Below are positions 7,682-14,933 of a DNA stretch of 17,744 nucleotides, piece after piece. The notes under the pieces are model-generated. The model was not told where the DNA came from. It worked only from the letters and a program-made list of their open reading frames with translations, and did not search any database. Position numbers and translations under genes: made by a program. Source of the DNA: JAAZBW01 sp035647855 (GTDB lineage Bacteria; Actinomycetota; Actinomycetes; Actinomycetales; Actinomycetaceae); assembly GCA_035647855.1 (NCBI GenBank), contig DASRMP010000040.1:1-17744 (forward strand), given 5' to 3'. Within the stretch, counting starts at the first letter, position 1. Every line of letters begins with the position of its first letter.

Positions 7682-7984
7682 ATGAGTCAGCTGAGCGAAA
7701 GACTCAGGCGACGCGACATCAACGGAGCTTGCCGCCGCTCGCCCGGCCATCACGCCTCAATCGCCGACCTGGCCGTCGGCGAGGGCGGGAGAGTCTGCGG
7801 CGTCTGCGACCTGCTCCGCCCCGACGCCGCCCGCCGCCTTGTAGATCTCGGCTTCATTCCGGGCACCACTGTCGTCAAGCAACGCGAGGATGCATTCGGC
7901 AAGACCATGGTCGTCGACGTCGCCGGTTGCGAACTCGCCCTCCGCAACGCACAGGCGCGGTGCATTACCGTCGAGGTCCCGTGA
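7682..7984 (+). CDS. feoA: FeoA, ferrous iron transport accessory protein
   Basis: The 100-aa protein has an SH3-like FeoA domain over about residues 27-98 (IADLAVGEGGRV, RRLVDLGFIPGTTV, LALRNAQARCITVEV). FeoA is a small cytoplasmic protein that works with FeoB in Fe2+ uptake. Start: ATG at 7682 with AGGAG 11 nt upstream and a weaker GAGG nearer. Unusually for the family it has five cysteines, including a CxxC (C39, C42). It lies 7 bp before feoB and heads the feoA-feoB-nfu operon. The N-terminal 25 residues are basic and have no recognised domain. Confidence 0.88.
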   Translation: MSQLSERLRRRDINGACRRSPGHHASIADLAVGEGGRVCGVCDLLRPDAARRLVDLGFIPGTTVVKQREDAFGKTMVVDVAGCELALRNAQARCITVEVP

Positions 7985-7991
7985 GTCCGAC

Positions 7992-10010
7992 GTGAGCCAC
8001 TGCGAGCCCCCTCCCGCCGAGCGACCGGAACGCGCCGACCGACCGGAAATCAGCGAGCACGAAGTCGAGGAATCGCTCGCCTCGACCACCACCGCGACCG
8101 CGACGAAGACCCGCCGCATCGCCCTCGTCGGCACACCGAACGCCGGAAAGACCACCCTCTTCAACGCGCTCGCGGGCACTCGCGCGCGCACCGGCAACTA
8201 CCCAGGAGTGACGGTCGCCCGCCGCGAGGCCACGATTCATGCAGGCCCGGGCGGCGTCGACCTCGTGCTCGAGGACCTCCCGGGCAGCTACTCGCTGGAC
8301 CCGATCAGCCCGGACGAGCAGATCGTCGTCGACCTCCTCGACCCGGACCTCCCCGAACCCGAGTACCCGGACGCGATCCTCGTCGTCGCCGACGTGACGA
8401 CACTCCGCCGCTCCCTCTCGCTCATCTCGCACCTGCTCACCATCGGCCTGCCGACGACCGTGGCCGTAACCTTCGGCGACGAACTCGCCCGGCGCGGCGG
8501 CTCCGTGGACCTCGATGCCCTGGCCACCGCCCTCGGCGTCCCGGTTCTCGCGGTGCCTGCGGGCGATCGGCGCCGCCTTGACGCGCTGCGCGAACACCTT
8601 GCGGACATCGATACGTGGAGCACCCGCCGCCTTCCCATCCCGCCGGACGCCGCGGGCCTCGCCTCCTGGATCGAGTCCGTTCTTGCGCGCGCGTCCTATG
8701 TCCGCCCCCAGCAGGATGCCCGCACGCGCCGCATCGACGACGTGCTCCTTCACCCCGTCTTCGGCACCCTGATCTTCTTCGCGGTGATGTTCCTGCTGTT
8801 CCAGTCGATATTCTCCTGGGCGGCGCCGGTGATGGAGCTCATGGAGAACGGCTTCGCGGCACTCGGCGGATGGGTTGCGGCGGAGGTGCCGATCCCGTGG
8901 CTCGCGAGCTTCCTCGGCGACGCCATCATCGGCGGCATCGGCGGCGTGCTGGTGTTCCTGCCGCAGATCGCGTTGCTGTTCCTCTTCATTGCGCTGCTGG
9001 AGGGCACGGGGTACATGGCCCGCGCCGCGTTCCTGATGGACCGCGTGATGAGCCGCTTCGGTCTCGAGGGCCGGGCGTTCGTGGCGCTGCTGAGCTCACT
9101 GGCGTGTGCGGTCCCCGGAATCATGGCCACCCGCACGCTCCCCTCCGCGCGCGACCGCATCGCCACCATGGTGGCGGCGCCGCTCATGACCTGCTCGGCG
9201 CGTATCCCGGTATATGTGCTGCTCATCGGCATGCTCGTGCCCGCGGAGACCCGGTTCGGGCCGTTCGGCGCGCAGGGCCTGTTCATGTTCGCCCTCTACC
9301 TGGCCGGCGCGTTCGCCTCGCTGGGCACGGCCTGGGTTTTCAGCCGCATCGGCGGGCGCCGCAACCTCTCCCTGCCGTTCTACATGGAGATGCCGAGCTA
9401 TCAGATGCCGCGTCTCAGCGCGATCGCGCTGTCCGTGGGGGAGTCGTGCTGGTCGTTCGTCAGGAAGGTCGGCACGGTGATCCTCGCGACCACCGTCGCG
9501 CTCTGGGTGCTCCTCAACTTCCCGGCGCACACCGACGATGACCTCGCTGAGGCCGGCATCGGCCCGCAGGATACCGCCGCCGTCGCCGCCTACCAGGTGG
9601 ACAACTCCTGGGCCGCCGACGTCGGCCGCGCCATCGAACCCGTCTTCGAACCCCTCGGCTACGACTGGCGAATCAACGTCGGCATCATCTCCTCGCTCGC
9701 GGCTCGCGAGGTGTTCGTCGCCACGTTGGGCCAGATCACCGCCGCGTCCGACCCCGAGGACCCCATGGGCTCGCTGACGAGCCTCACCGTCGACGACGGC
9801 CCCCGCGCAGGCGAGCCCCTCTTCACCCCGGCCGTCACCGCGAGCGTCCTGGCGTTCTTCGCGTTTGCGCTGCAGTGCATGGCCACGGTGGGTGTGATCC
9901 GGCGCGAGACCGGGGGCTGGAAGTGGCCCGCCATCACGTTCGGATACCAGTTCGCGCTCGGATGGATCGCCGCCTTCTTGGCCTACACGGTTGTCGGAGC
10001 GCTGACGTGA
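7992..10010 (+). CDS. feoB: FeoB, ferrous iron transporter with N-terminal GTPase domain
   Basis: The 672-aa protein has a hydrophilic lead (1-40), a G domain, a linker region (about 200-250), then the polytopic core. G1 is GTPNAGKT (47-54), G2 has T74 in YPGVTV, and G3 is DLPG (95-98). G4, normally NxxD, reads TFGD (160-163), and the G5 region (188-191) is also unlike the usual SA motif. The membrane part has the FeoB gate motifs: LACAVPGIMATRT (370-382), MTCSARIPVY (399-408), a second gate about 480-510, and SSLAAREVFVATLGQ (567-581). The C-terminal FALQCMATVGVIRRETG completes a normal-length FeoB. It imports Fe2+ across the cytoplasmic membrane. The GTG at 7992 was chosen: the frame is open upstream but lies within feoA. 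No feoC follows. Its TGA overlaps the GTG of the next gene. Confidence 0.93.
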   Translation: MSHCEPPPAERPERADRPEISEHEVEESLASTTTATATKTRRIALVGTPNAGKTTLFNALAGTRARTGNYPGVTVARREATIHAGPGGVDLVLEDLPGSYSLDPISPDEQIVVDLLDPDLPEPEYPDAILVVADVTTLRRSLSLISHLLTIGLPTTVAVTFGDELARRGGSVDLDALATALGVPVLAVPAGDRRRLDALREHLADIDTWSTRRLPIPPDAAGLASWIESVLARASYVRPQQDARTRRIDDVLLHPVFGTLIFFAVMFLLFQSIFSWAAPVMELMENGFAALGGWVAAEVPIPWLASFLGDAIIGGIGGVLVFLPQIALLFLFIALLEGTGYMARAAFLMDRVMSRFGLEGRAFVALLSSLACAVPGIMATRTLPSARDRIATMVAAPLMTCSARIPVYVLLIGMLVPAETRFGPFGAQGLFMFALYLAGAFASLGTAWVFSRIGGRRNLSLPFYMEMPSYQMPRLSAIALSVGESCWSFVRKVGTVILATTVALWVLLNFPAHTDDDLAEAGIGPQDTAAVAAYQVDNSWAADVGRAIEPVFEPLGYDWRINVGIISSLAAREVFVATLGQITAASDPEDPMGSLTSLTVDDGPRAGEPLFTPAVTASVLAFFAFALQCMATVGVIRRETGGWKWPAITFGYQFALGWIAAFLAYTVVGALT

Positions 10011-10570
10011 CCGCCGCCCCCGCCGCGCTGCTTCCCATCCACGCCGAGACCGTCCCCGGCGACGACGGCGCCGTCCGCTGGGTCGTACCCGCCGCCGTCG
10101 TCCCGGGCAGGGGTCTCGTGACGCGCGCTCCCGAACCGGTCGCCCGGCTCATGCGCGCCGGGGCGAGGCTGACCTGCGAGGCGGGATCCGTCGTCGTGGA
10201 ACTGGGCGAGGGGGAGTCATGGCGGGAGTGGGGCGAACCTGTGAGACTGGCGCTGTTCGACGCGCTCGGGCGGCCGGAGGAGTGGGAGACGGCCGCGCCG
10301 GCCGACCTCGCCACCGCGCTGCGCGAAGTCCTCGCAGGTGAGACGGGAGAGTTCGTCCGCTCGCACGGGGGGACGGTCCGGGTGGTGGCCGTCGACGGCG
10401 ACGACGCCACCGTCGAACTCGGCGGCACCTGCTCGGGATGCCCGCTTCGCGGTGTGACGCTTCACCAGCGGATCGGCGCCGCGGTCCGCGAGCACTACCC
10501 GGGACTCGGGCGGCTCACCGTGACCGCTCCGAAGCCCACGCTGTGGCCGCGGCCACGCCGAAAGGGATGA
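10007..10570 (+). CDS. Nfu/NifU-type Fe-S cluster scaffold or carrier protein in the Feo operon
   Basis: The 187-aa protein has two parts. Residues about 10-90 resemble the Nfu N-terminal domain (PVARLMRAGARLTCEAGSVV, then SWREWGEPVRLALFDAL). Residues about 98-175 are a NifU C-terminal domain with the cluster-binding CxxC in GGTCSGCPLR (C142, C145) and the usual flank FVRSHGGTVRVVAVDGDDATVEL. Such proteins carry or assemble Fe-S clusters in the cytoplasm. The GTG at 10007 overlaps the feoB stop by 4 bp (GTGA), so translation should be coupled to feoB. It sits where some bacteria have feoC, whose product can bind an Fe-S cluster. A role as Fe2+ acceptor or FeoC substitute is an inference. The basic tail PRPRRKG ends the protein. 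Confidence 0.88.
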   Translation: MTAAPAALLPIHAETVPGDDGAVRWVVPAAVVPGRGLVTRAPEPVARLMRAGARLTCEAGSVVVELGEGESWREWGEPVRLALFDALGRPEEWETAAPADLATALREVLAGETGEFVRSHGGTVRVVAVDGDDATVELGGTCSGCPLRGVTLHQRIGAAVREHYPGLGRLTVTAPKPTLWPRPRRKG

Positions 10571-10584
10571 GGGGCGGGGTTTCG

Positions 10585-10608
10585 CGCCCGTGCGCCCGTG
10601 CGCCCGTG
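10585..10608 (+). repeat. 8-bp tandem repeat, 3 copies, after nfu
   Basis: Three exact copies of CGCCCGTG start 14 bp after the nfu stop codon, in the gap before the PBP promoter region. Confidence 0.85.
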
Positions 10609-10670
10609 CGGCCTGCGGCAAAGTGGTGTGAGATCGGTCGCCCCGGTTCCAATTGGCGCCGGTACGCTTT

Positions 10671-10676
10671 CATACT
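10671..10676 (+). promoter_or_regulatory. Candidate -10 element for the PBP gene
   Basis: CATACT is a weak match to the -10 consensus and would start transcription near 10683, about 30 nt before the TTG start and its GGAGCGAGG Shine-Dalgarno. The -35 is unclear (TCCAAT lies 17 bp upstream of it). If correct, it rules out the in-frame ATG at 10653. Confidence 0.35.
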
Positions 10677-10712
10677 GGTGGGATCAGTTCGACGCACGGA
10701 GCGAGGAACACC

Positions 10713-12944
10713 TTGGCGACAAACAAGCGGCCCAACCGCGTTTCCACGCGCGATGGCGCAACGAAACCGGGTTACCCGCGGGACCCCGGAGGCAATCACG
10801 CGAAGAAGGGTGAGGGCCGCGGGCGCAGGAGTTGGTGGAAGTGGCTCCTGGGGCTTCTGCTCGCGGGCACTGCCCTGGTCAGTGGCATCCTGGTCGCGGC
10901 GTACGTCACCATTGACATCCCTGAGCCGGACGATTTCGCGCAGGCGCAGACCACGACTGTCTACTTCGCCGACGGCGAGACCGTGATGGGCGAGTTCAGC
11001 GAGTACGACCGTTCCCTCGTGGAGACAGCCGATCTGCCGGAGCACGTGCTGCACGCCATCGTCGCCTCCGAGGACCGGAACTTCTACGAGAACCCCGGGA
11101 TCGACCTCCGGGGCACCACCCGCGCGCTGTGGAACAACCTGCGCGGGGGGCCCACGCAGGGTGGCTCCACGATCACGCAACAGTACGTGGAGCGCTACTA
11201 CCTGGGCACCACGACCTCGATTCCCGGCAAGTTCAAGGAGGCCATACTCGCCCTCAAGATCAGCGCCGAGAGCGACAAAGAAACGATCCTCGAGAACTAC
11301 CTGAACACGATCTACTTCGGTCGCGGCGCATACGGCATCGAGGTGGCGGCGCAGAACTACTTCGGCAAGCCGGCCGCTGAACTCACGCTCTCGGAGGCAG
11401 CGCTGCTGGCGGGGATCGTGCCCTCGCCGTCGAGGTGGGACCCCGCGGTGGACCAGGCGCGGGCGGAACAGCGGTGGAACCGTGTTCTCGATCTGATGCT
11501 CGAGGACGGCTGGATCACCGAGCAGGAGCGTCGGTCCCAGGTGTTCCCGACCACGATCGACTACGTACCGACCGACACCTTCGGCGGCACGGACGGCTAC
11601 GTGCTGAACCTCGTGCGTGAGGAGCTCCAGAACAAGGCGGGCATCACCGCCGCAGAGCTCGACACTGCCGGACTCTCGATCACGACCACGATCGATCCGA
11701 TGATGCAGCAGGCGGCGGTGGACGCCGTCGGCACGCTTCCCGAGGGGCACGCGCCGAACATGCGGGTCGGACTCGTCTCGATGGTGCCGGGCAGTGGAGC
11801 CGTGAGGGCCCTCTACGGCGGCCCCGACTTTCTCGAGGTCACACGCAACGCCGTCACTCAGGACCGGGCACAGATGGGATCAACCGCCAAGGTCTTCGGC
11901 CTGATCTCGGCGCTGGAGAACGGCGCGCAGCTTGGCGACCGGTTCGCGTCCTACGACGACATGGTGATCCCGGGATACGACTTCCCCGTCTCCAACTACG
12001 ACTCCCACGATCGCGGCCGCATCAACCTCGTGGACGCGACCGCGGAGTCGGTCAACACGGTCTTCGTGCAGATGAACGTCAAGTACGGCCCCGAGAACAC
12101 GCGCGACGCGATGATTCGCGCCGGAATCTCGGAGGACACCCCGAGCCTCGACCCCGTGCCCTCCAACGTGCTGGGCTCAGCGGCGGCGACCCCGTGGGAC
12201 ATGGTGCGCGCCTACGGCACGATAGCCTCGGGCGGGGAACGGTACGATCCGTACGTCGTCTCCGAGGTGCTGGACCGCAACGGGAACGCGCGCTACCGGG
12301 CCCAGGAGTTCGGCGAGCGTGTCTTCGATGAGCAGGTGATGGCGGAGACCACCTATGCCATGCAGTCCGTGGTCCAGCGCGGCACCGCAACTCGCGCGGC
12401 CCTCCCTGACCGTCCTGCCGCCGGTAAGACCGGCTCGTCCAACAACTACCGTTCGGCATGGTTCGGTGGATTCGTTCCGCAGCTCGTCACCGTGGTGAGC
12501 ATGTACCAGCCGGGACCGAATGGTGAGGAAGAGGTCATCACGCCGTTCGGCGGCTTCGCCCAGATCTCGGGCGGCTCCTTCCCTGCGATGATCTGGCACG
12601 AGTTCATGTCCCGTGCGACCGAGGGCATGGAAGTCATGTCCTTCCCGAACCCGGGCCCGATCAACCTGGCGCCGGAGACCCCGACTTCTCAGCCAACGGT
12701 GGAGCCGACGACGCAAGAGCCGGAGACCGAGGAACCCGCCATCGAGGAACCGGAGACCGAGGAACCCGCTCCCGAACTCCCGACCGAGGAGCCCGATCGC
12801 GGACCCGATCCCGATCGCGGACCCGAGCCCACCACGGAGCCGACCGAGGAGCCGGACTACACGAGCTCGCGGAACCGGCCACCCGGCGCGGGTGACGATG
12901 ACGACCTCGACGAATGGATCCCGCCGGGGCAGCGGAGACCCTGA
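10713..12944 (+). CDS. Class A penicillin-binding protein (bifunctional glycosyltransferase/transpeptidase)
   Basis: The 743-aa protein (from TTG 10713) has a basic cytoplasmic N-terminus, one membrane helix (about 43-66), a GT51 glycosyltransferase domain and a transpeptidase domain. GT51 motifs: EDRNFYENPGID with catalytic E120, GGSTITQQ (150-157), KFKEAILALKI (173-182) and a LSEAALLAGI helix. Transpeptidase motifs: serine S390 in STAK (390-393), SVN (446-448) and KTG (572-574). It polymerises lipid II and cross-links peptidoglycan outside the membrane, similar to PonA. The tail from about 655 is Pro/Glu/Thr-rich with EEPETEEPA-type repeats and no PASTA domain. TTG is preferred because a GGAGCGAGG Shine-Dalgarno lies just upstream. 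An ATG at 10653 would add 20 residues and precede the likely -10. The last codons lie in a 16-bp tandem repeat. Confidence 0.92.
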   Translation: MATNKRPNRVSTRDGATKPGYPRDPGGNHAKKGEGRGRRSWWKWLLGLLLAGTALVSGILVAAYVTIDIPEPDDFAQAQTTTVYFADGETVMGEFSEYDRSLVETADLPEHVLHAIVASEDRNFYENPGIDLRGTTRALWNNLRGGPTQGGSTITQQYVERYYLGTTTSIPGKFKEAILALKISAESDKETILENYLNTIYFGRGAYGIEVAAQNYFGKPAAELTLSEAALLAGIVPSPSRWDPAVDQARAEQRWNRVLDLMLEDGWITEQERRSQVFPTTIDYVPTDTFGGTDGYVLNLVREELQNKAGITAAELDTAGLSITTTIDPMMQQAAVDAVGTLPEGHAPNMRVGLVSMVPGSGAVRALYGGPDFLEVTRNAVTQDRAQMGSTAKVFGLISALENGAQLGDRFASYDDMVIPGYDFPVSNYDSHDRGRINLVDATAESVNTVFVQMNVKYGPENTRDAMIRAGISEDTPSLDPVPSNVLGSAAATPWDMVRAYGTIASGGERYDPYVVSEVLDRNGNARYRAQEFGERVFDEQVMAETTYAMQSVVQRGTATRAALPDRPAAGKTGSSNNYRSAWFGGFVPQLVTVVSMYQPGPNGEEEVITPFGGFAQISGGSFPAMIWHEFMSRATEGMEVMSFPNPGPINLAPETPTSQPTVEPTTQEPETEEPAIEEPETEEPAPELPTEEPDRGPDPDRGPEPTTEPTEEPDYTSSRNRPPGAGDDDDLDEWIPPGQRRP

Positions 12945-13011
12945 GCCGGGGAGACCCTGAGACGCGGAGAGCTTGAGACGCGGAGACCTTGAGACGCGGA
13001 GACCCTGAGTG
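12932..13011 (+). repeat. 16-bp tandem repeat, 5 copies, spanning the PBP stop codon
   Basis: Five consecutive 16-bp units of the GCGGAGACCCTGAGAC type occupy 12932-13011 with a few substitutions. The first unit contains the last PBP codons and its TGA (12942-12944); the other four are untranslated. The TGA within the unit recurs in each copy, so units could be gained or lost without changing the protein end. Confidence 0.9.
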
Positions 13012-13048
13012 GGACGAAACACACTCGTTCGTGTCACCGGACTCGGTG

Positions 13049-13054
13049 TACGAT
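13049..13054 (+). promoter_or_regulatory. -10 element of the rpsF operon promoter
   Basis: TACGAT, identical to the NUDIX operon -10, would start transcription near 13061 and give a leader of about 100 nt before rpsF. A -35 is not clear (TCGTTC lies 18 bp upstream). Confidence 0.5.
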
Positions 13055-13101
13055 TCGGGGTGGCCTTGCCGCAGGATCCCTCCGGCGCGGCCACACGCTA
13101 C

Positions 13102-13156
13102 AACCCTCCTGTTACGGACCGACCGTAACCGCTCCAGACCGAAGGAGGTGGGTTAC
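13102..13156 (+). promoter_or_regulatory. rpsF leader with two exclusive hairpins, one hiding the Shine-Dalgarno (candidate S6:S18 autoregulatory motif)
   Basis: Hairpin 1 is GTTACGG (13111-13117) with CCGTAAC (13123-13129). Hairpin 2 reuses its 3' arm: GTAACC (13125-13130) pairs with GGTTAC (13151-13156), and CTCC (13132-13135) pairs with GGAG (13144-13147), the rpsF Shine-Dalgarno. The asymmetric internal loop of hairpin 2 sits next to CCG. S6:S18 complexes are known in several bacteria to bind a CCG-containing structure in their own rpsF mRNA leader, so this is a candidate for that control. A further segment, AACCCTCCT (13102-13110), could also pair with the Shine-Dalgarno region. The pairing is read by eye and no folding energy was calculated. 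Confidence 0.5.
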
Positions 13157-13160
13157 ACGC

Positions 13161-13493
13161 ATGCGTGGATACGAAGTCATGATCATCCTCGACTCTGATG
13201 TCGACGAGCGCACCGTCGCCCCGACCTTGGACAAGTACTTCAAGGTCGTCAAGGACGAGAACGGCACGATCGACAACGTCGACTACTGGGGCAAGCGCCG
13301 CCTCGCCTACGACATCAAGAAGCGATCCGAAGGCATCTATGTGGTGGTCAACCTGACCGCAGCGCCCGCGACCGTGAAGGAACTGGACCGTCAGCTCAAC
13401 CTGTCCGAGTCCGTGCTCCGCACCAAGGTCCTGCGCCCGGACGCACACCGCTCGGCATCCAAGCCGGGCAAGGCCCCGGCCCCGCAGAAGTAG
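13161..13493 (+). CDS. rpsF: 30S ribosomal protein S6
   Basis: The 110-aa protein begins MRGYEVMIILDSDVDE and contains the S6 core (VDYWGKRRLAYDIKKRSEGIYVVVNL, then LNLSESVLRTKVLR). S6 binds 16S rRNA with S18 on the small-subunit platform. Its length is typical, with a short basic Pro/Ala/Lys tail. The ATG at 13161 follows GGAGGT by about 11 nt. It is the first gene of rpsF-ssb-rpsR-rplI and the likely target of the leader structure upstream. Confidence 0.97.
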   Translation: MRGYEVMIILDSDVDERTVAPTLDKYFKVVKDENGTIDNVDYWGKRRLAYDIKKRSEGIYVVVNLTAAPATVKELDRQLNLSESVLRTKVLRPDAHRSASKPGKAPAPQK

Positions 13494-13539
13494 ACACCGA
13501 GCAGACCAGCGCACGAAACCAGCAGAGATCGGAGAACCC

Positions 13540-14124
13540 ATGGCTGGCGACACCATCATCACTGTGGTCGGAAACCTGACCGCCGACCCCGAACTCCGTT
13601 TCACCCCGTCCGGCGCGGCCGTCGCGTCGTTCACTGTGGCCTCCACGCCCCGCAGCTTCGACCGCAACTCCAACGAGTGGAAGGACGGCGAGACGCTGTT
13701 CCTGCGCTGCTCCGTGTGGCGGGACGCTGCGGAGAACGTGGCCGAGTCCCTCACGAAGGGCACTCGCGTGATCGTTCAGGGCCGTCTCGTCCAGCGTTCG
13801 TTCGAGACCCGCGAGGGTGAGAAGCGCACCGTGTTCGAGATGCAGGTGGACGAAGTCGGCCCGTCGATGAGGTACGCGACCGCCAAGGTCACCCGCGCCT
13901 CGCGCGGCGGTGGCGGCTACGGCGGAGGTGGCTACGGCGGCGGAGGCGGCGGCTACGGCGGTGGCGGCCAGCAGGGCGGCGGTGGCGGTGGCGGTGAGCA
14001 GCGCGGCGGCGGCCAGCAGGGCGGCCGCGGCAACGTCGAGTACGGCGGCCAGCAGGGCGGCGCCGCGGATGACCCGTGGGCGACCGGCGGCGCAACCAAC
14101 TTCGGCGACGAGCCCCCCTTCTGA
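13540..14124 (+). CDS. ssb: Single-stranded DNA-binding protein
   Basis: The 194-aa protein has an OB-fold over about residues 4-118 (ITVVGNLTADPELRFTPSG, WKDGETLFLRCSVWRDAAENV, LTKGTRVIVQGRL). A Gly/Tyr/Gln-rich linker (about 122-172) and the acidic C-terminal tip FGDEPPF, the docking site for replication and repair partners in SSB proteins, follow. It coats single-stranded DNA at forks. The start ATG at 13540 has GGAG 5 nt upstream. The linker is rich in GGGGYGG and GGQQGG units, coded by repetitive GGC-rich DNA likely to vary in length. It lies 46 bp after rpsF, in the same operon. Confidence 0.97.
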   Translation: MAGDTIITVVGNLTADPELRFTPSGAAVASFTVASTPRSFDRNSNEWKDGETLFLRCSVWRDAAENVAESLTKGTRVIVQGRLVQRSFETREGEKRTVFEMQVDEVGPSMRYATAKVTRASRGGGGYGGGGYGGGGGGYGGGGQQGGGGGGGEQRGGGQQGGRGNVEYGGQQGGAADDPWATGGATNFGDEPPF

Positions 14125-14141
14125 TCTCGCTTCTGATCTCA
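14118..14141 (+). repeat. 12-bp duplication spanning the ssb stop codon
   Basis: CTTCTGATCTCG (14118-14129) is followed directly by CTTCTGATCTCA (14130-14141). The first copy contains the ssb TGA (14122-14124). Confidence 0.8.
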
Positions 14142-14172
14142 AGTCACACGAACCAGGGTCGGTGAACGGCCC

Positions 14173-14202
14173 GCCGGGGCACAGCGCCCGGCACAGATTT
14201 TT
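14173..14202 (+). terminator. Possible attenuator between ssb and rpsR
   Basis: GCCGGG (14173-14178) and CCCGGC (14187-14192) form a 6-bp stem with an 8-nt loop, followed 5 nt later by a run of five T (14198-14202). The rpsR Shine-Dalgarno starts at 14208. It resembles a weak intrinsic terminator within the operon, but the stem is short and the T-run offset. Confidence 0.3.
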
Positions 14203-14220
14203 CAGTTAAGGAGAACCACC

Positions 14221-14451
14221 ATGGCGAGGCCCCAACTTCGCAAGCCCATGAAGAAGGTGGCACCGGTGAAGGTGCCGCCCATCATCGACTACAAGGACAC
14301 CGCTACCCTGCGGAAGTTCATCTCGGACCGCGGCAAGATCCGCTCGCGCCGGGTCACCGGCGTCTCGGTCCAGGACCAGCGCCTCGTCGCGAAGGCCGTC
14401 AAGAACGCGCGCGAGATGGCCCTGCTGCCCTACACGAGCTCCGCTCGCTGA
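14221..14451 (+). CDS. rpsR: 30S ribosomal protein S18, cysteine-free form
   Basis: The 76-aa protein contains the S18 core (IIDYKDTATLRKFISDRGKIRSRRVTGVSVQDQRLVAKAVKNAREMALLPY). S18 pairs with S6 on the small subunit. Zinc-binding S18 forms have cysteines in the N-terminal segment; here that segment reads KVAPVKVPPIIDYKD and the whole protein has no cysteine, so it should not need zinc. To my knowledge this is common in Bifidobacterium and Micrococcales and unlike mycobacterial RpsR1. Start: ATG at 14221, AAGGAG 7 nt upstream. Confidence 0.96.
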   Translation: MARPQLRKPMKKVAPVKVPPIIDYKDTATLRKFISDRGKIRSRRVTGVSVQDQRLVAKAVKNAREMALLPYTSSAR

Positions 14452-14471
14452 TCCTCGGGAGGGAATCAACC

Positions 14472-14918
14472 ATGAAGCTCATTCTCACCGCAGAGGTTCC
14501 GGGCCTCGGCTCGTCGGGCGACGTCGTCGAGGTGAAAGACGGATACGCCCGCAACTACCTCCTGCCGCGCGGTTTCGCGACCCGGTGGACCAAGGGCGCC
14601 GAGAGGCAGATCGAGCAGATGCAGGCCGCCAGGCAGGCGCGCGAGATCGCATCGATCGAGGACGCGCGCGCCGTACGCGACGAGATCGAAGATGCACCGA
14701 TCGTTGTGCGCGTCAAGGCCGGGGACACCGGACGGCTGTTCGGTGCCGTTTCGGGCGCGCAGATCGCCGAGTCGCTCCTCGAGAAGGGCGTGAAGGTCGA
14801 CCGCCGCCGCGTGTCCATTCCCGCGCCCATCAAGACGGTCGGCGACTACAAGGTCGCCATCCGGCTCCACGAGGACGTCATGGCGAACGCCGACGTCCAG
14901 GTGCGTCCGGGCAAGTAG
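14472..14918 (+). CDS. rplI: 50S ribosomal protein L9
   Basis: The 148-aa protein begins MKLILTAEVPGLGSSGDVVEVKDGYARNYLLPRG, the standard L9 N-terminal rRNA-binding domain. A long connecting helix (about 42-75, rich in Ala/Arg/Glu/Gln) and the C-terminal domain (FGAVSGAQIAESL, VDRRRVSIPAPIKTVGDYKVAIRLH) follow. Its length is normal. The ATG at 14472 follows GGGAGGG by 8 nt, and the gene starts 20 bp after the rpsR stop. It is the last gene of the operon, with a strong hairpin 15 bp after its stop. Confidence 0.97.
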   Translation: MKLILTAEVPGLGSSGDVVEVKDGYARNYLLPRGFATRWTKGAERQIEQMQAARQAREIASIEDARAVRDEIEDAPIVVRVKAGDTGRLFGAVSGAQIAESLLEKGVKVDRRRVSIPAPIKTVGDYKVAIRLHEDVMANADVQVRPGK

Positions 14919-14933
14919 GCCCATTTTCGACGA

